Part shown: positions 15,879 to 27,200 of the stretch, one piece after another
How the letters are laid out: each line of letters begins with the position of its first letter
Numbering within the stretch: position 1 is the stretch's first letter
Source of the DNA: Ruminococcus gauvreauii
GTDB lineage: Bacteria > Bacillota > Clostridia > Lachnospirales > Lachnospiraceae
Reading direction: 5' to 3'
Assembly: GCF_025151995.1 (NCBI RefSeq)
Contig: NZ_CP102290.1
Span: forward strand, 868,001-932,000
DNA length: 64,000 bases
The notes under the pieces: model-generated
The model's input: the letters and a program-made list of their open reading frames with translations, nothing else
Database searches by the model: none
Told to the model about the DNA's origin: nothing
Made by a program: the position numbers and the translations under genes

Positions 15879-16057
15879 TGGATTTTAAGTGGTTTTAGCA
15901 TTTTCATTCACTTAATACATTAAACTGTTCATTCATAATATATTTTTTCTTTCCTTTACGTGTTCTATATTAATCTTTTTTCAGCAAAAATACAATTATA
16001 TTTACAAGCATTTCATTAAAGTTTTCTGCTGTTTTCCCAACACGGACCCAGCACATC

Positions 16058-16090
16058 AAAAAAAGACCGCGCTTTGAAAAACGCGCGGTC
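16058..16090 (-). terminator. Terminator after Gfo/Idh/MocA gene
   Basis: GACCGCGC (16065-16072) pairs with GCGCGGTC (16083-16090), followed on the minus strand by seven Ts (16058-16064 complement). It is 27 bases after the oxidoreductase stop. Confidence 0.85.
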
Positions 16091-16117
16091 CCTTTGCTGT
16101 TTACATTCTGAGCAGGG

Positions 16118-17254
16118 TCAGATCTCCACCCATACGTTACCGTTTGCATTGCTTTCGACACAGGCATCGACAAATCGAACACCGTTAATACCGTCTTCAA
16201 TGTCCGGATAAATGTATTGTTTCTCCGTCGCCCCATCTTTTCTTGCAATGACATCCCGGCAAAACGCTTCATAGATATTTCCAAACGCCTCATAATATCC
16301 TTCCGGGTGACCTGCCGGCAAATGCGACATGCCAAGACTCTGCTCCCCATTGTAATCACGGTTCATAGCCAGATACTGAACCGGCTCTCCAAGACGTGCA
16401 AATTTCAGCAGTCCCTGTTTACCATGATACCACTCCAGGCTTCCTTCGGTTCCATAGATACGGATGCGTACATCTGCATCATGACCGATTGCTACAATGG
16501 AAGACCACAGATTTCCCGAAGCCCCGTTGCTGAGCTGCAGCATCACATTGCTGTTCGTTTCAAGCGGTAATCCGTCCACCGTATTGTCAAAGCGTGCCAG
16601 TACTTTTGTAATTTCCAGTCCTGTGGCGGCATGGATCAGAGATTCCAGATGAGTCCCGATATCCACAGTACACAGCGACCCATTCGCCCGCTCCGGATCG
16701 ATCCGCCACATTTTTTTACGTGTCTCTTCATCACGCAGCCCCAGAAGCAGCCAGTCCTGCGGATACTCTGTTGTCACATACACGATTTCTCCGATTTTTC
16801 CTGCCTCAATCATCTCTCTTGCCTGACGCACCATCGCATACCCGTGATAAGAATAGGTGACAGCAAAACAAAGATTGTTTTCTTCCGCCAGTTTCTTCAG
16901 CTCCTTCGCCTGCTCAACCGTCGATGTGACCGGCTTGTCACAGATTACATGGATTCCCTTTTCCAGAAACGTCCTCGCAATGTCATAATGGGTATCATTC
17001 GGTGTTGTAATAGCAACAAAATCAATGCCGTCCGCGCGGGAGCTTTCCGCTTCTGCCATCTCTTTATAATTGGCATACACGCGGCTCCTATCCTCCACAT
17101 TCCATTCTTCTGCGGCCTGCGCATTTTTTTCCGGATTTCTCGTAAAGCATCCGGCTGTCAGTTTCGCAAATCCTCCCAAAAAAGCTCCTCTTCTGTGTAC
17201 ATCTCCGATAAAAGCTCCATTACCCCCGCCTACCATACCATACTTCAGATACAT
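16118..17254 (-). CDS. Gfo/Idh/MocA family NAD(P)-dependent oxidoreductase
   Basis: The 378-residue protein has an N-terminal Rossmann fold (MVGGGNGAFIGDVHRRG), the family motif VICDKPVTS containing the catalytic lysine, and a C-terminal alpha/beta dimer domain with the SLCTVDIGTHLESLI and GSLEWYHG segments. The family oxidises sugars, inositols or their derivatives, or acts as glycoside-modifying enzymes. The insertion of QDWLLLGLRDEETRKKMWRID suggests a sugar- or cyclitol-specific subgroup, but the substrate is unknown. It is transcribed divergently from a LacI-family regulator, which is likely to control it. AGGAGG precedes the ATG. A terminator follows, so it is a single-gene unit. Confidence 0.9.
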   Translation of the reverse strand: MYLKYGMVGGGNGAFIGDVHRRGAFLGGFAKLTAGCFTRNPEKNAQAAEEWNVEDRSRVYANYKEMAEAESSRADGIDFVAITTPNDTHYDIARTFLEKGIHVICDKPVTSTVEQAKELKKLAEENNLCFAVTYSYHGYAMVRQAREMIEAGKIGEIVYVTTEYPQDWLLLGLRDEETRKKMWRIDPERANGSLCTVDIGTHLESLIHAATGLEITKVLARFDNTVDGLPLETNSNVMLQLSNGASGNLWSSIVAIGHDADVRIRIYGTEGSLEWYHGKQGLLKFARLGEPVQYLAMNRDYNGEQSLGMSHLPAGHPEGYYEAFGNIYEAFCRDVIARKDGATEKQYIYPDIEDGINGVRFVDACVESNANGNVWVEI

Positions 17255-17346
17255 AACACTTCATACCTCCTATACTCTTAATGTTTGTTTAAAAACACCC
17301 CTAAACACCATCTTCGGTAAACTACCAATGAATGTTTGATATTTTT

Positions 17347-17375
17347 AGAGTAATACAGATGAAGAATCATGTCAA
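17347..17375 (-). promoter_or_regulatory. Promoter of the Gfo/Idh/MocA gene
   Basis: Minus strand TTGACA (17370-17375), 17-base spacer, TACTCT (17347-17352). The roughly 90-base leader contains inverted TGTTTA...TAAACA segments (17285-17310), which may be regulator sites. Confidence 0.6.
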
Positions 17376-17440
17376 TTCAGATTCTTGCACAGATTCAGTA
17401 AAATCATCAAAATACTGCATTTATATTATTTTACATTTTT

Positions 17441-17452
17441 CTAAACGTTTAG
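17441..17452. promoter_or_regulatory. LacI-type operator candidate CTAAACGTTTAG
   Basis: Perfect 12-bp palindrome centred on CG, the usual centre of LacI-family operators. It lies 72 bases upstream of the lacI-type ATG in the divergent intergenic region. Probable site for the adjacent regulator. Confidence 0.55.
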
Positions 17453-17523
17453 TATGGATTGCAAACAAATTGTATGTTATGATGTGTAATAAGAATGAAC
17501 TAAATGGGAGGCTTCAGAAATCT

Positions 17524-18540
17524 ATGAAAATGACTGTAAGGAAAATCGCCGAAGCTGCTGGCGTCTCTCCAGCTGCTGTTTCACTGGTTTTAAATGACAA
17601 GCCCGGGGTCAGGCCGGAACTCCGCACCCAGATTACTGACCTGCTGCTTCAGAATGGTTATTCCATCCGTAAAAAGGAAGAGGCTGCTCAAAAGCGTATT
17701 CTCTATCTCTACTACCGGGATCCTTCCTGGACTCCTTATATGCGCAATGAATTCAGCACACGCGTAATGGAAGGTGTAGAGCATGCATGCAGGCAGAAGC
17801 AGTACTCCCTGTCGATCGCCAATGCCAGTTACGAAACATTAAACCAGATTCTGGAAGACGCCCGGAACACGAACTGCGACGGCATTGTATTTCTGGGAAC
17901 AGAATATAAGCACAGAGATTACCACCGCTTTGAAAATTTTCCAATCCCCCTCGTCGTCGTAGACCGGGTGTTCAGCGGCTGTTCCGTCAACTGCTTCAAT
18001 GTCGACGGAGAGATGGGGTGTTACCAGGCATTATCGCATTTAAAAGAGCTCGGACATACGAATATCGGCTATGTCACCAGCCAACAGGAATACGGCACTC
18101 ACCTGGATACCGAAATTAATTTTATTCATATGCTGGAAAAGCTGGAACTTCCTTTTCAGAAAGAATTTCTTTATCACCTGGATTATTTTCAGAAAGACCT
18201 GCAGAAGAATTTTCTGGAACTGCTGAGCCAGCGCTCATCTCTGCCTACCGCTATCGTCGCAGGCAATGATATTATGGCGGCTGCCGTTGTCTTTGCCCTG
18301 ATACAAAAAGGGTTGAAAGTCCCCGAAGATATCTCAGTCGTAGGTTTTGACGATTCCAATGTATGCCATATGACCTCTCCTGCAATGACTTCCGTCCACA
18401 TCAGCGCGGAACGTCTGGGGGAACTGTCCATTGAAAGACTGCACTATCTGATGACCTCCGGAACCCACGACGTTCAGAGGACCTATCTCGGCACCTCGCT
18501 CTCCCTGCGCGGTACGACAGCTCCGCCCCGGAAAGACTGA
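17524..18540 (+). CDS. LacI-family transcriptional regulator
   Basis: The 338-residue regulator has an N-terminal helix-turn-helix (TVRKIAEAAGVSPAAVSLVLN) and hinge, then a periplasmic-binding-like effector domain ending with VVGFDDSNVCHMTSPAMTSV, as in sugar-responsive LacI proteins. The ATG at 17524 gives standard family length, with GGGAGG upstream; the longer open frame back to 17332 covers promoter DNA. It is divergent from the Gfo/Idh/MocA gene and probably controls it and itself through the palindrome at 17441-17452. The GTTTA-containing boxes near 15.5 kb resemble half of that palindrome, so the truncated lipoprotein may also belong to its regulon. The effector is unknown. Confidence 0.93.
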   Translation: MKMTVRKIAEAAGVSPAAVSLVLNDKPGVRPELRTQITDLLLQNGYSIRKKEEAAQKRILYLYYRDPSWTPYMRNEFSTRVMEGVEHACRQKQYSLSIANASYETLNQILEDARNTNCDGIVFLGTEYKHRDYHRFENFPIPLVVVDRVFSGCSVNCFNVDGEMGCYQALSHLKELGHTNIGYVTSQQEYGTHLDTEINFIHMLEKLELPFQKEFLYHLDYFQKDLQKNFLELLSQRSSLPTAIVAGNDIMAAAVVFALIQKGLKVPEDISVVGFDDSNVCHMTSPAMTSVHISAERLGELSIERLHYLMTSGTHDVQRTYLGTSLSLRGTTAPPRKD

Positions 18541-18555
18541 GTATCCCGGTAAAGC

Positions 18556-18609
18556 AAAAAAGAATCTTCAGACACAGTATCATTCTGCAGTCTTCAGATT
18601 CTTTTTTTG
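18556..18609 (+). terminator. Terminator after lacI-type gene
   Basis: AGAATCT (18561-18567) pairs with AGATTCT (18596-18602), followed by a T-run (18603-18609); an A-run on the other side allows bidirectional use against the convergent sulfatase gene. Confidence 0.75.
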
Positions 18610-18630
18610 CATAAACCCCCGGCGTTTCCT

Positions 18631-20676
18631 CTACGGCTGTCCGTCTTCCGGCGGCAGCGCCCCGTCTGCCTTCGGTTCTTCATATGTGATCGTACCCGTT
18701 CTGCTAAGCACACGGCGCGTCGAACTGTTGCTCTGCTGTGCAACATCAAGCACATCACCGTCAGCAATCTCCACCTCGCGTACCATCAGTGTATTCGGAC
18801 CGATAAAATACGTATCTTCTATCAGCTCTTCATTGATTTCCAGTTTGCTGGACGCCGTAAAATTCTCTCCCGTTATATAATAAGTCCCATCCGAAAGTTT
18901 CGTAATTGCGGAAAAGACTACCGGCACAGCCCCCAGCTTCAGCTTCGTCCGCATAAACGGGTCCTGCCCCTGATAAACATACTGCTCACCATATAGAATA
19001 TCGTACTGCATTGCTTCGAGATCAACCTGGTAATTCTGAGTCTTCCTGCGGTTCTGGTGGTAATTAACGATCGTTCCCTCATGGATATTCAGGCGGTCCA
19101 GCACCTCTGCGCCCATCTGATAGGCAGCAAGGTTGACATCCTTTTTCTTCAGTCCAATATTGTCCCACATGACATATTCCGTCTGAAACAGGTAACGGTT
19201 TTCGACATCCTCGGCTGTCAGTCCCATCGTCGGCAGATGATCTCCGTACATCACCAGTACCACCGGCTCATCATAGTCCTCCAGTGTCTCCACAAGCTCC
19301 TGAATGAAATCATCCATCTCTTTCAGCTGATTAACATAATATTCCCAGGAGTTATTATTTTTCTCCTGGTTCTCGGCACCTGTGACAGTGATCTGCGGAT
19401 CTTCAAGTATTGGTTCAGCGGGGTAATCCCCATGTCCCTGTACGGATATGGTATAGATATAATCCGCGCTGTCAGTAGATTTCAGGCACTTCATGATCTC
19501 ATCCGTCAAAATATGGTCCTTCACCCATCCCGTCTCGGTAGTGTCCGAAATATCCGGCATGTACTCTTCCGACGTAAACGTCTCGAATCCCAGATTTGCA
19601 AACACACTTTTTCTGGAATAGAAGTTGGCTTCATTGTTGTGTATTGCATGTGTCGAGTACCCAAGCCCCTTCAGCACATACGGAATACTTTCACACGTCT
19701 TCTCTTTCAGAATCGTCTTATATGGGTATTCTCCCGGTCCAAAATAGTGCAGGCTCATACCGGTAATCGCTTCAAACTCTGTATTGGCCGTTCCCGCTCC
19801 CACCGAGGGCACTTTGAAATAGCCTGAGGTATATTCCTTCATCATCCTGCGGAAATTCGGTATGGGATCCTCCGATATATTGAGAAACTCAACCAGCTCG
19901 GGATCGAAAAAAGACTCCAGCTGCAGAAAAATGATATTTGTCGCCGGCTCGCTAAGCCTGGTCTGCTCGATCGTCCCCTCGCTCTGGACAATCTCCTGCA
20001 TCAGATCTTCCCCGTAACCATTGGGGCAGTTGATTCCCACATTAAAGAAGGTGGTGCCCAGGCAGTATGGAAATCCATAATCCTCATATGCAAAAGCTAT
20101 GTTTCCAAAATAGCTGGAAAGCACACGCTTTTCAAGCGCGGCATTCGTCACTATCACAAATGCCCCTATGCCCGCAAGCACAAGCGGTATATTGATCCGA
20201 TAATACATTTTCCCCTGATATTTGGGCGCTTTGATCCCAAGCCAGACGAGACCGCAGATCAGAAGAACCAGCAGAGCCAGCACAATGATCAGCATTGCAA
20301 ACGACAGGTATTTATTCAAAATCCTGAGGCTTTCCGTTATCAGTTTCAAGTCCGGTCCCGTAAAGGGCGTGACTCTGCATGCCAGCACAACACCATTGAT
20401 GATCCCGAGAATCAGCCAGACAACGAAGACTACTGTCCGCGCAAATATCCTCCTTCTCGTCAGATAGACAACCGTTGTCGTGACAAATATAAGAAAAGCA
20501 TTGTACAGAAATACAAGTTTGCTTCCCGTCATAAATTGAACAGCTTCATACAATGAGTGGCGGCATATTGCCTCGATGATTAGATACAATATGCACACCC
20601 CAAGAAACTGCAGCGGTACCGAAAACCAGTTACATACCTTAACCACTTTCCCCCAATTGACTTTGAAATTTTTCAT
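18631..20676 (-). CDS. LTA synthase family sulfatase (phosphoglycerol transferase type)
   Basis: This 681-residue protein has about five N-terminal transmembrane helices (to about residue 185) and a large extracellular sulfatase-fold domain. Metal and catalytic sites resemble lipoteichoic acid synthase: IIFLQLESFFD with the metal-binding Glu, GAGTANTEFEAITG with the candidate catalytic Thr, HAIHNNEANFYSR, and VLVMYGDHLP. Such enzymes transfer glycerol phosphate from phosphatidylglycerol to a glycolipid or polymer. A C-terminal tail of about 90 residues (DGTYYITGENFTASSKLEIN) looks like an extra immunoglobulin-like/TIG-type domain, which is unusual. It ends about 20 bases from the lacI terminator and starts 5 bases from the valS stop, so valS read-through may express it. 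Confidence 0.88.
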   Translation of the reverse strand: MKNFKVNWGKVVKVCNWFSVPLQFLGVCILYLIIEAICRHSLYEAVQFMTGSKLVFLYNAFLIFVTTTVVYLTRRRIFARTVVFVVWLILGIINGVVLACRVTPFTGPDLKLITESLRILNKYLSFAMLIIVLALLVLLICGLVWLGIKAPKYQGKMYYRINIPLVLAGIGAFVIVTNAALEKRVLSSYFGNIAFAYEDYGFPYCLGTTFFNVGINCPNGYGEDLMQEIVQSEGTIEQTRLSEPATNIIFLQLESFFDPELVEFLNISEDPIPNFRRMMKEYTSGYFKVPSVGAGTANTEFEAITGMSLHYFGPGEYPYKTILKEKTCESIPYVLKGLGYSTHAIHNNEANFYSRKSVFANLGFETFTSEEYMPDISDTTETGWVKDHILTDEIMKCLKSTDSADYIYTISVQGHGDYPAEPILEDPQITVTGAENQEKNNNSWEYYVNQLKEMDDFIQELVETLEDYDEPVVLVMYGDHLPTMGLTAEDVENRYLFQTEYVMWDNIGLKKKDVNLAAYQMGAEVLDRLNIHEGTIVNYHQNRRKTQNYQVDLEAMQYDILYGEQYVYQGQDPFMRTKLKLGAVPVVFSAITKLSDGTYYITGENFTASSKLEINEELIEDTYFIGPNTLMVREVEIADGDVLDVAQQSNSSTRRVLSRTGTITYEEPKADGALPPEDGQP

Positions 20677-20681
20677 TTATT

Positions 20682-23327
<2,646 letters not shown>

Positions 23328-23352
23328 AATTTCCTCCGTTAAATTAGAAAAT

Positions 23353-23600
23353 GCCCTTTACACAATCTGTGTAAAGGGCGAATGATCGCGGTACCACCTT
23401 TGTTCGAAGTATAACACTCCATCTCTTAAGTCCCGTAACGCGGGACGAGGCGTGCCGGCTTACTGCCTGAAACGGCGTTCACCCGGCCGGTTCAAAAGCT
23501 ACCTTCCACTTCCACTTTCCCCGGTACGGCTTCCAGCCAGCGGCCGTTCCTCTCTGTCAGGGTTTTGAAATGTACTCCTCTTTCTCACTACCTTTTTCTT
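23353..23600 (-). promoter_or_regulatory. T-box leader of valS
   Basis: The minus-strand leader contains the T-box core GGTGGTACCGCG (complement of 23387-23398) that pairs with the free tRNA acceptor end. After it comes a terminator hairpin GCCCTTTACAC/GTGTAAAGGGC (23353-23379) and then the valS ribosome site. Upstream is a long structured stem I region from about 23600. A GUA triplet (complement of 23500-23502) within GGUAGC is a candidate valine specifier codon, with GUG triplets nearby; the register is not certain. The leader spans about 245 bases from the promoter at 23606-23634. Confidence 0.93.
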
Positions 23601-23605
23601 GCTTA

Positions 23606-23634
23606 ATCATAATCATCTTTCTCTCTTTTGTCAA
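23606..23634 (-). promoter_or_regulatory. valS promoter
   Basis: TTGACA (23629-23634), 17-base spacer, TATGAT (23606-23611) on the minus strand. The -35 box overlaps the stop codon of the tetR gene. Confidence 0.8.
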
Positions 23635-24254
23635 GGTTTTTTGCCGCATATCTCCTGGATACTCTTCCAGACAAATGCTTTTGCCTCCCCGCTCTCCATC
23701 CGTCCATACCCTTCCGGGAAGTTCAGATAGGAGAGATACATGACGAGAGCAGCCAGTATGGAAGACGCCAGCATCGAACAGGGGATCTCATCGGACAGTT
23801 CCCCGGTCTCCTGCCCCCGTTTCGCCAGACGCAGCATGTAATGATTGATGTCACAGGGTGAGTGTCCCTGCTTTTTCAGTTCTCTTCGAATGGATTCGGG
23901 AATTTCATCCATCCGCTCCATCAGCTGCAGCAGCCGCATAAAGGAAGTTTTCCTCTCATAGTTTTCTTCGACCCAGTCCAGAAGTTTTCTGACAATCCCC
24001 TCGAAACTGCCGGCGGACCGTATCATCTCCAAAATCTCCTCCGCTGTCGTTTCCAGTTCATAGACCAGCGTCTGCGTGATAATCTCTTCCTTGCTGGAAA
24101 AATACTCATAGATCGTACCCTTGCCGATTCCAGCCTCTGCCGCGATCTCGGAAACTTTAAGGCTGTCCGGCGCCAGTCCCCTGTCGAGGAGCACGATCAC
24201 AGCCTGAAAGATGGCCTGTTTCTTCGGCGGAAGAATTGTATGTTCAGATTTCAT
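23631..24254 (-). CDS. TetR-family regulator of the RND pump
   Basis: The 207-residue protein has an N-terminal TetR helix-turn-helix (VSEIAAEAGIGKGTIYEYFSSKEEI) and a divergent ligand-binding C-terminal domain. It begins inside the 3' end of the RND gene (11-base overlap), so the pump and its regulator are cotranscribed. The perfect palindrome ACCGACCGGTCGGT at 28281-28294, downstream of the RND -10 box, is the likely operator; this implies autoregulation with the pump. The inducer is unknown. Confidence 0.93.
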   Translation of the reverse strand: MKSEHTILPPKKQAIFQAVIVLLDRGLAPDSLKVSEIAAEAGIGKGTIYEYFSSKEEIITQTLVYELETTAEEILEMIRSAGSFEGIVRKLLDWVEENYERKTSFMRLLQLMERMDEIPESIRRELKKQGHSPCDINHYMLRLAKRGQETGELSDEIPCSMLASSILAALVMYLSYLNFPEGYGRMESGEAKAFVWKSIQEICGKKP

Positions 24255-27200
24255 CCAGTTCCTCCTCTCCTTCAGAACGGTACTTTCTGCGGTTCAGCGC
24301 ATCGTAGATACACGGCACTACGAACAGCGTCAGCAGCGTGCCGTACAGCAGACCTCCGATGACGACCACCGCCATTCCCTGCATCATATCAGAACCCGTT
24401 CCTACACCGGCTGCCATGGTGGCCAGCCCCAGTATCGTCGTCAGAGCAGTCATCATGATCGGACGCATCCTCGTCTTTCCCGCCTCAATAATTGCCTCTT
24501 TCTTCTCTGTTCCTTCCCTGCGCAGCTGGTTGATATAATCCACCAGCACGATTCCATTATTTACAATAATGCCCGACAGCATGATGAAGCCGATCATGGC
24601 AATGATGCTCAGATCCTGCCCCGTCAGCAGCAGACCCAGAAATCCTCCTGTAAACGCCAGAGGAATCGTGAACATGACGATAAACGGTGACAGCAGCGAC
24701 TGGAACTGTGCCACCATGATCAGGTAAATAAATGCGACGGCAAGCAGCAGCATCTTCATCAGCTCCGTCATGGATTCTCTGATCGTCTCATCCTCTCCCG
24801 CCATCTCAATCGTATATCCCTCCGGCACGTCATACGCTTTCAGTTCTTTATCCACAGCCGCAGCAACCTTTGTCACGTTATATCCCTGTGCGATGGATGC
24901 CGATACACTGACATAGCGGCTCTGCGCATCTCTCGATATGGCAGTCATCCCTTTGGCATCTACAAAGTCCACAACCTTCGTGACCGCCACTTCCTGCTCT
25001 TCACCGTCTTTGTCCATATACGTCAGATTGAATTTTTTCACGTCACTTCTCGTATATGTCTTCGTGTTCTCGTCTGTGACATCCACATCGTAATCCTTGG
25101 TATCTGTCGTGATCGTGGTGGCGGCCTTTGACTCGGCCAGCTTCGCAGAGATCTGCTGGAAGACCTGAGCAACTGTCAGATTGTATTTTGACGCCTTCTC
25201 CTTATTTACTACGATTCTCTCCTCCTCGGCAGACTCTTCCAGTCCGTCGGAGACTTCCGCTGTCCCCGGAACCTGTTCCACCAGCCCGGCCACCTCGGCC
25301 GCCAGGGTCTGCAGCCTGTCCAGATCTTTTCCCTTGATCTCCACACTGATCCCGCTGCCCCCCAGAGCCGACATATCCATGCTGGATGCTGATACATCCA
25401 CTTCACAGTTCAGGTCCTCTGTCCGCGACAGAATCTCATCGACAAGTTCGTCATTTGAGAGCTCCATATCTTCTCTCAGGGTCAGATACATGGTAGCAGT
25501 CTCCGTATCAGAGCCGCCGCCCATTCCCAGCAGAGCCATGCCGGAATCCGAACCTGCCATGGCTCCGATCGACTCCACATCAGGCAGGTCAGAAAGCCGC
25601 TCCATGATCTCATCGGACATATTTCCTGTCTCTTCCAGTGTTGCGCCTTCCGGCATCGTAATATTTATGCTTGCCTGTGTGCTCTCCATTTCGGGCATGT
25701 ACACCAGCCCCCTGGAAACACACAGCCATCCGCTCACTCCGAGAAGTATCAATGTCCCCAGGAGTACAGCCGGTTTGAGACGCAGCACTTTTTTCATCAC
25801 ATTTCCATAAGCACTCAGCAGCCTGTCAAACATGGGCTGCCTTTGTTCTTTTACGTTCTTTAACATCCCCGCTGACATCATGGGTACAAGCGTCAGGGCT
25901 ATGAAGAGACTGGCAAGAAGTGAATACGCGATCGTCAGCCCCATGTCCACAAACAGCTGTCTCGTGATCCCTTCCGTGAACACGATCGGCAGGAACACGC
26001 AGATTGTCGTAAGCGTGGACGCCATGATCGCGCCTGCCACCTGTCTCGCTCCCGCCACAGCCGCTTTCTTTCTGGAGTATCCGAGGCCTCTCAGCCGATA
26101 TATATTCTCTATGACAACGATCGAGTTATCCACCAGCATCCCGACACCCAGCGCCAGTCCCGAAAGAGAGATAATATTCAGCGTGATGCCCGAGAAATAC
26201 ATCAGTACAACCGCTGTCAGCACACTGATCGGGATGGAGCATGCCACGATCGACGTTGGTCGCACGTCCCGCAGAAACAGATACAGCACAATGATCGCAA
26301 GAACGGCTCCATACATCAGGTTTTCCAGAACGGAGTTCACCACCATGTCTATGTAGATCCCCTGATCCATCAGCACGGTAAAATGAAGCCCGTCATCCGT
26401 CTTTTGTGCGCTGTCAAAATAATCCAGAATCCGATCCGAAACCTCACTGGTCGCGTATCCCGTCTGCTTCTGCATGGTCAGCAGAACACCCGGCTGTCCA
26501 TTGACAGATGCATAGACTTCCGAGGAGTTGTCAACCGTTATCACGTCTGCCACATCGGACAGCCTGATCGGTTCAAGTCCATCCAGCCCCATATCAAAGA
26601 GCACCAGGTCTCTCATTTCCTCAGCATTCTGAAACTTGTCTCCCACACGGACCAGATATCTGGCATTGTCTTCCGACACATACCCCGCAGGCATGCTGAA
26701 GTTCTGCGCTGTAAGTATCTGCGATACCATATCTGCCGTGATCGTTTTTGTCACGTCTGCGCTCTTCAGAGCTTTGCTTTTCTGTTCGTCCAGTTCTTCC
26801 TGTCCGTCTTCCAGCTGCTCCTTTCCTGCCGTTATCTGGGTTTCCCCCTGCTCCAGCTGTGCCTCGCCCAGAATCAGCTGTGCCTGGGCAGACGACATTT
26901 CTATCGTTGCAGATATCTGCTGGCTGTTCAGTTCGGCCAGTGCTCCGTCCAGCGTCAACTTGCCTGTATTCAGCTGTTCCTGATAAGACTCAAGCGTAGT
27001 CTTTGTATTCAGGAGTTCCGCTTTCTGTGATTCCAGTTCCGCTCTGGCATCCGCCAGATTCTGACGCTGTGTTTCCAGTTCTGCGGCGCTGCTCTCAAGC
27101 AGAAGTATCTGTCCGTCCACAGCGTTCAATGCCTCCTGCGCCTGCGCCAGCTGTTTTTCCAGCTCTTCTTTCTGAGCAGCAAGCTGTGTCTTCAGATCAC

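Larger units (their letters stand above)
15495..15925. repeat. Cluster of GTTTA / GTTTAATG boxes in AT-rich region
   Basis: The intergenic stretch 15441-16057 contains no gene longer than about 40 codons. The octamer CATTAAAC occurs at 15563-15570, 15624-15631 (within the palindrome ATTAAACTGTTTAAT, 15625-15639), 15800-15807 and 15918-15925. GTTTA also occurs at 15495, 15512, 15520, 15539 and 15550. One box lies between the -35 and -10 of the lipoprotein promoter. This pattern suggests binding sites for a regulator. Chance in AT-rich DNA cannot be excluded. Confidence 0.45.

Noticed and set aside
15970..16359. 129-codon minus ORF overlapping the oxidoreductase end
   Set aside because: It is a different frame of the real oxidoreductase gene and includes the terminator.
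17332..17523. N-terminal extension of the LacI-type regulator
   Set aside because: The extension covers promoter and operator DNA; LacI proteins start directly before the helix-turn-helix, and the ribosome site fits 17524.
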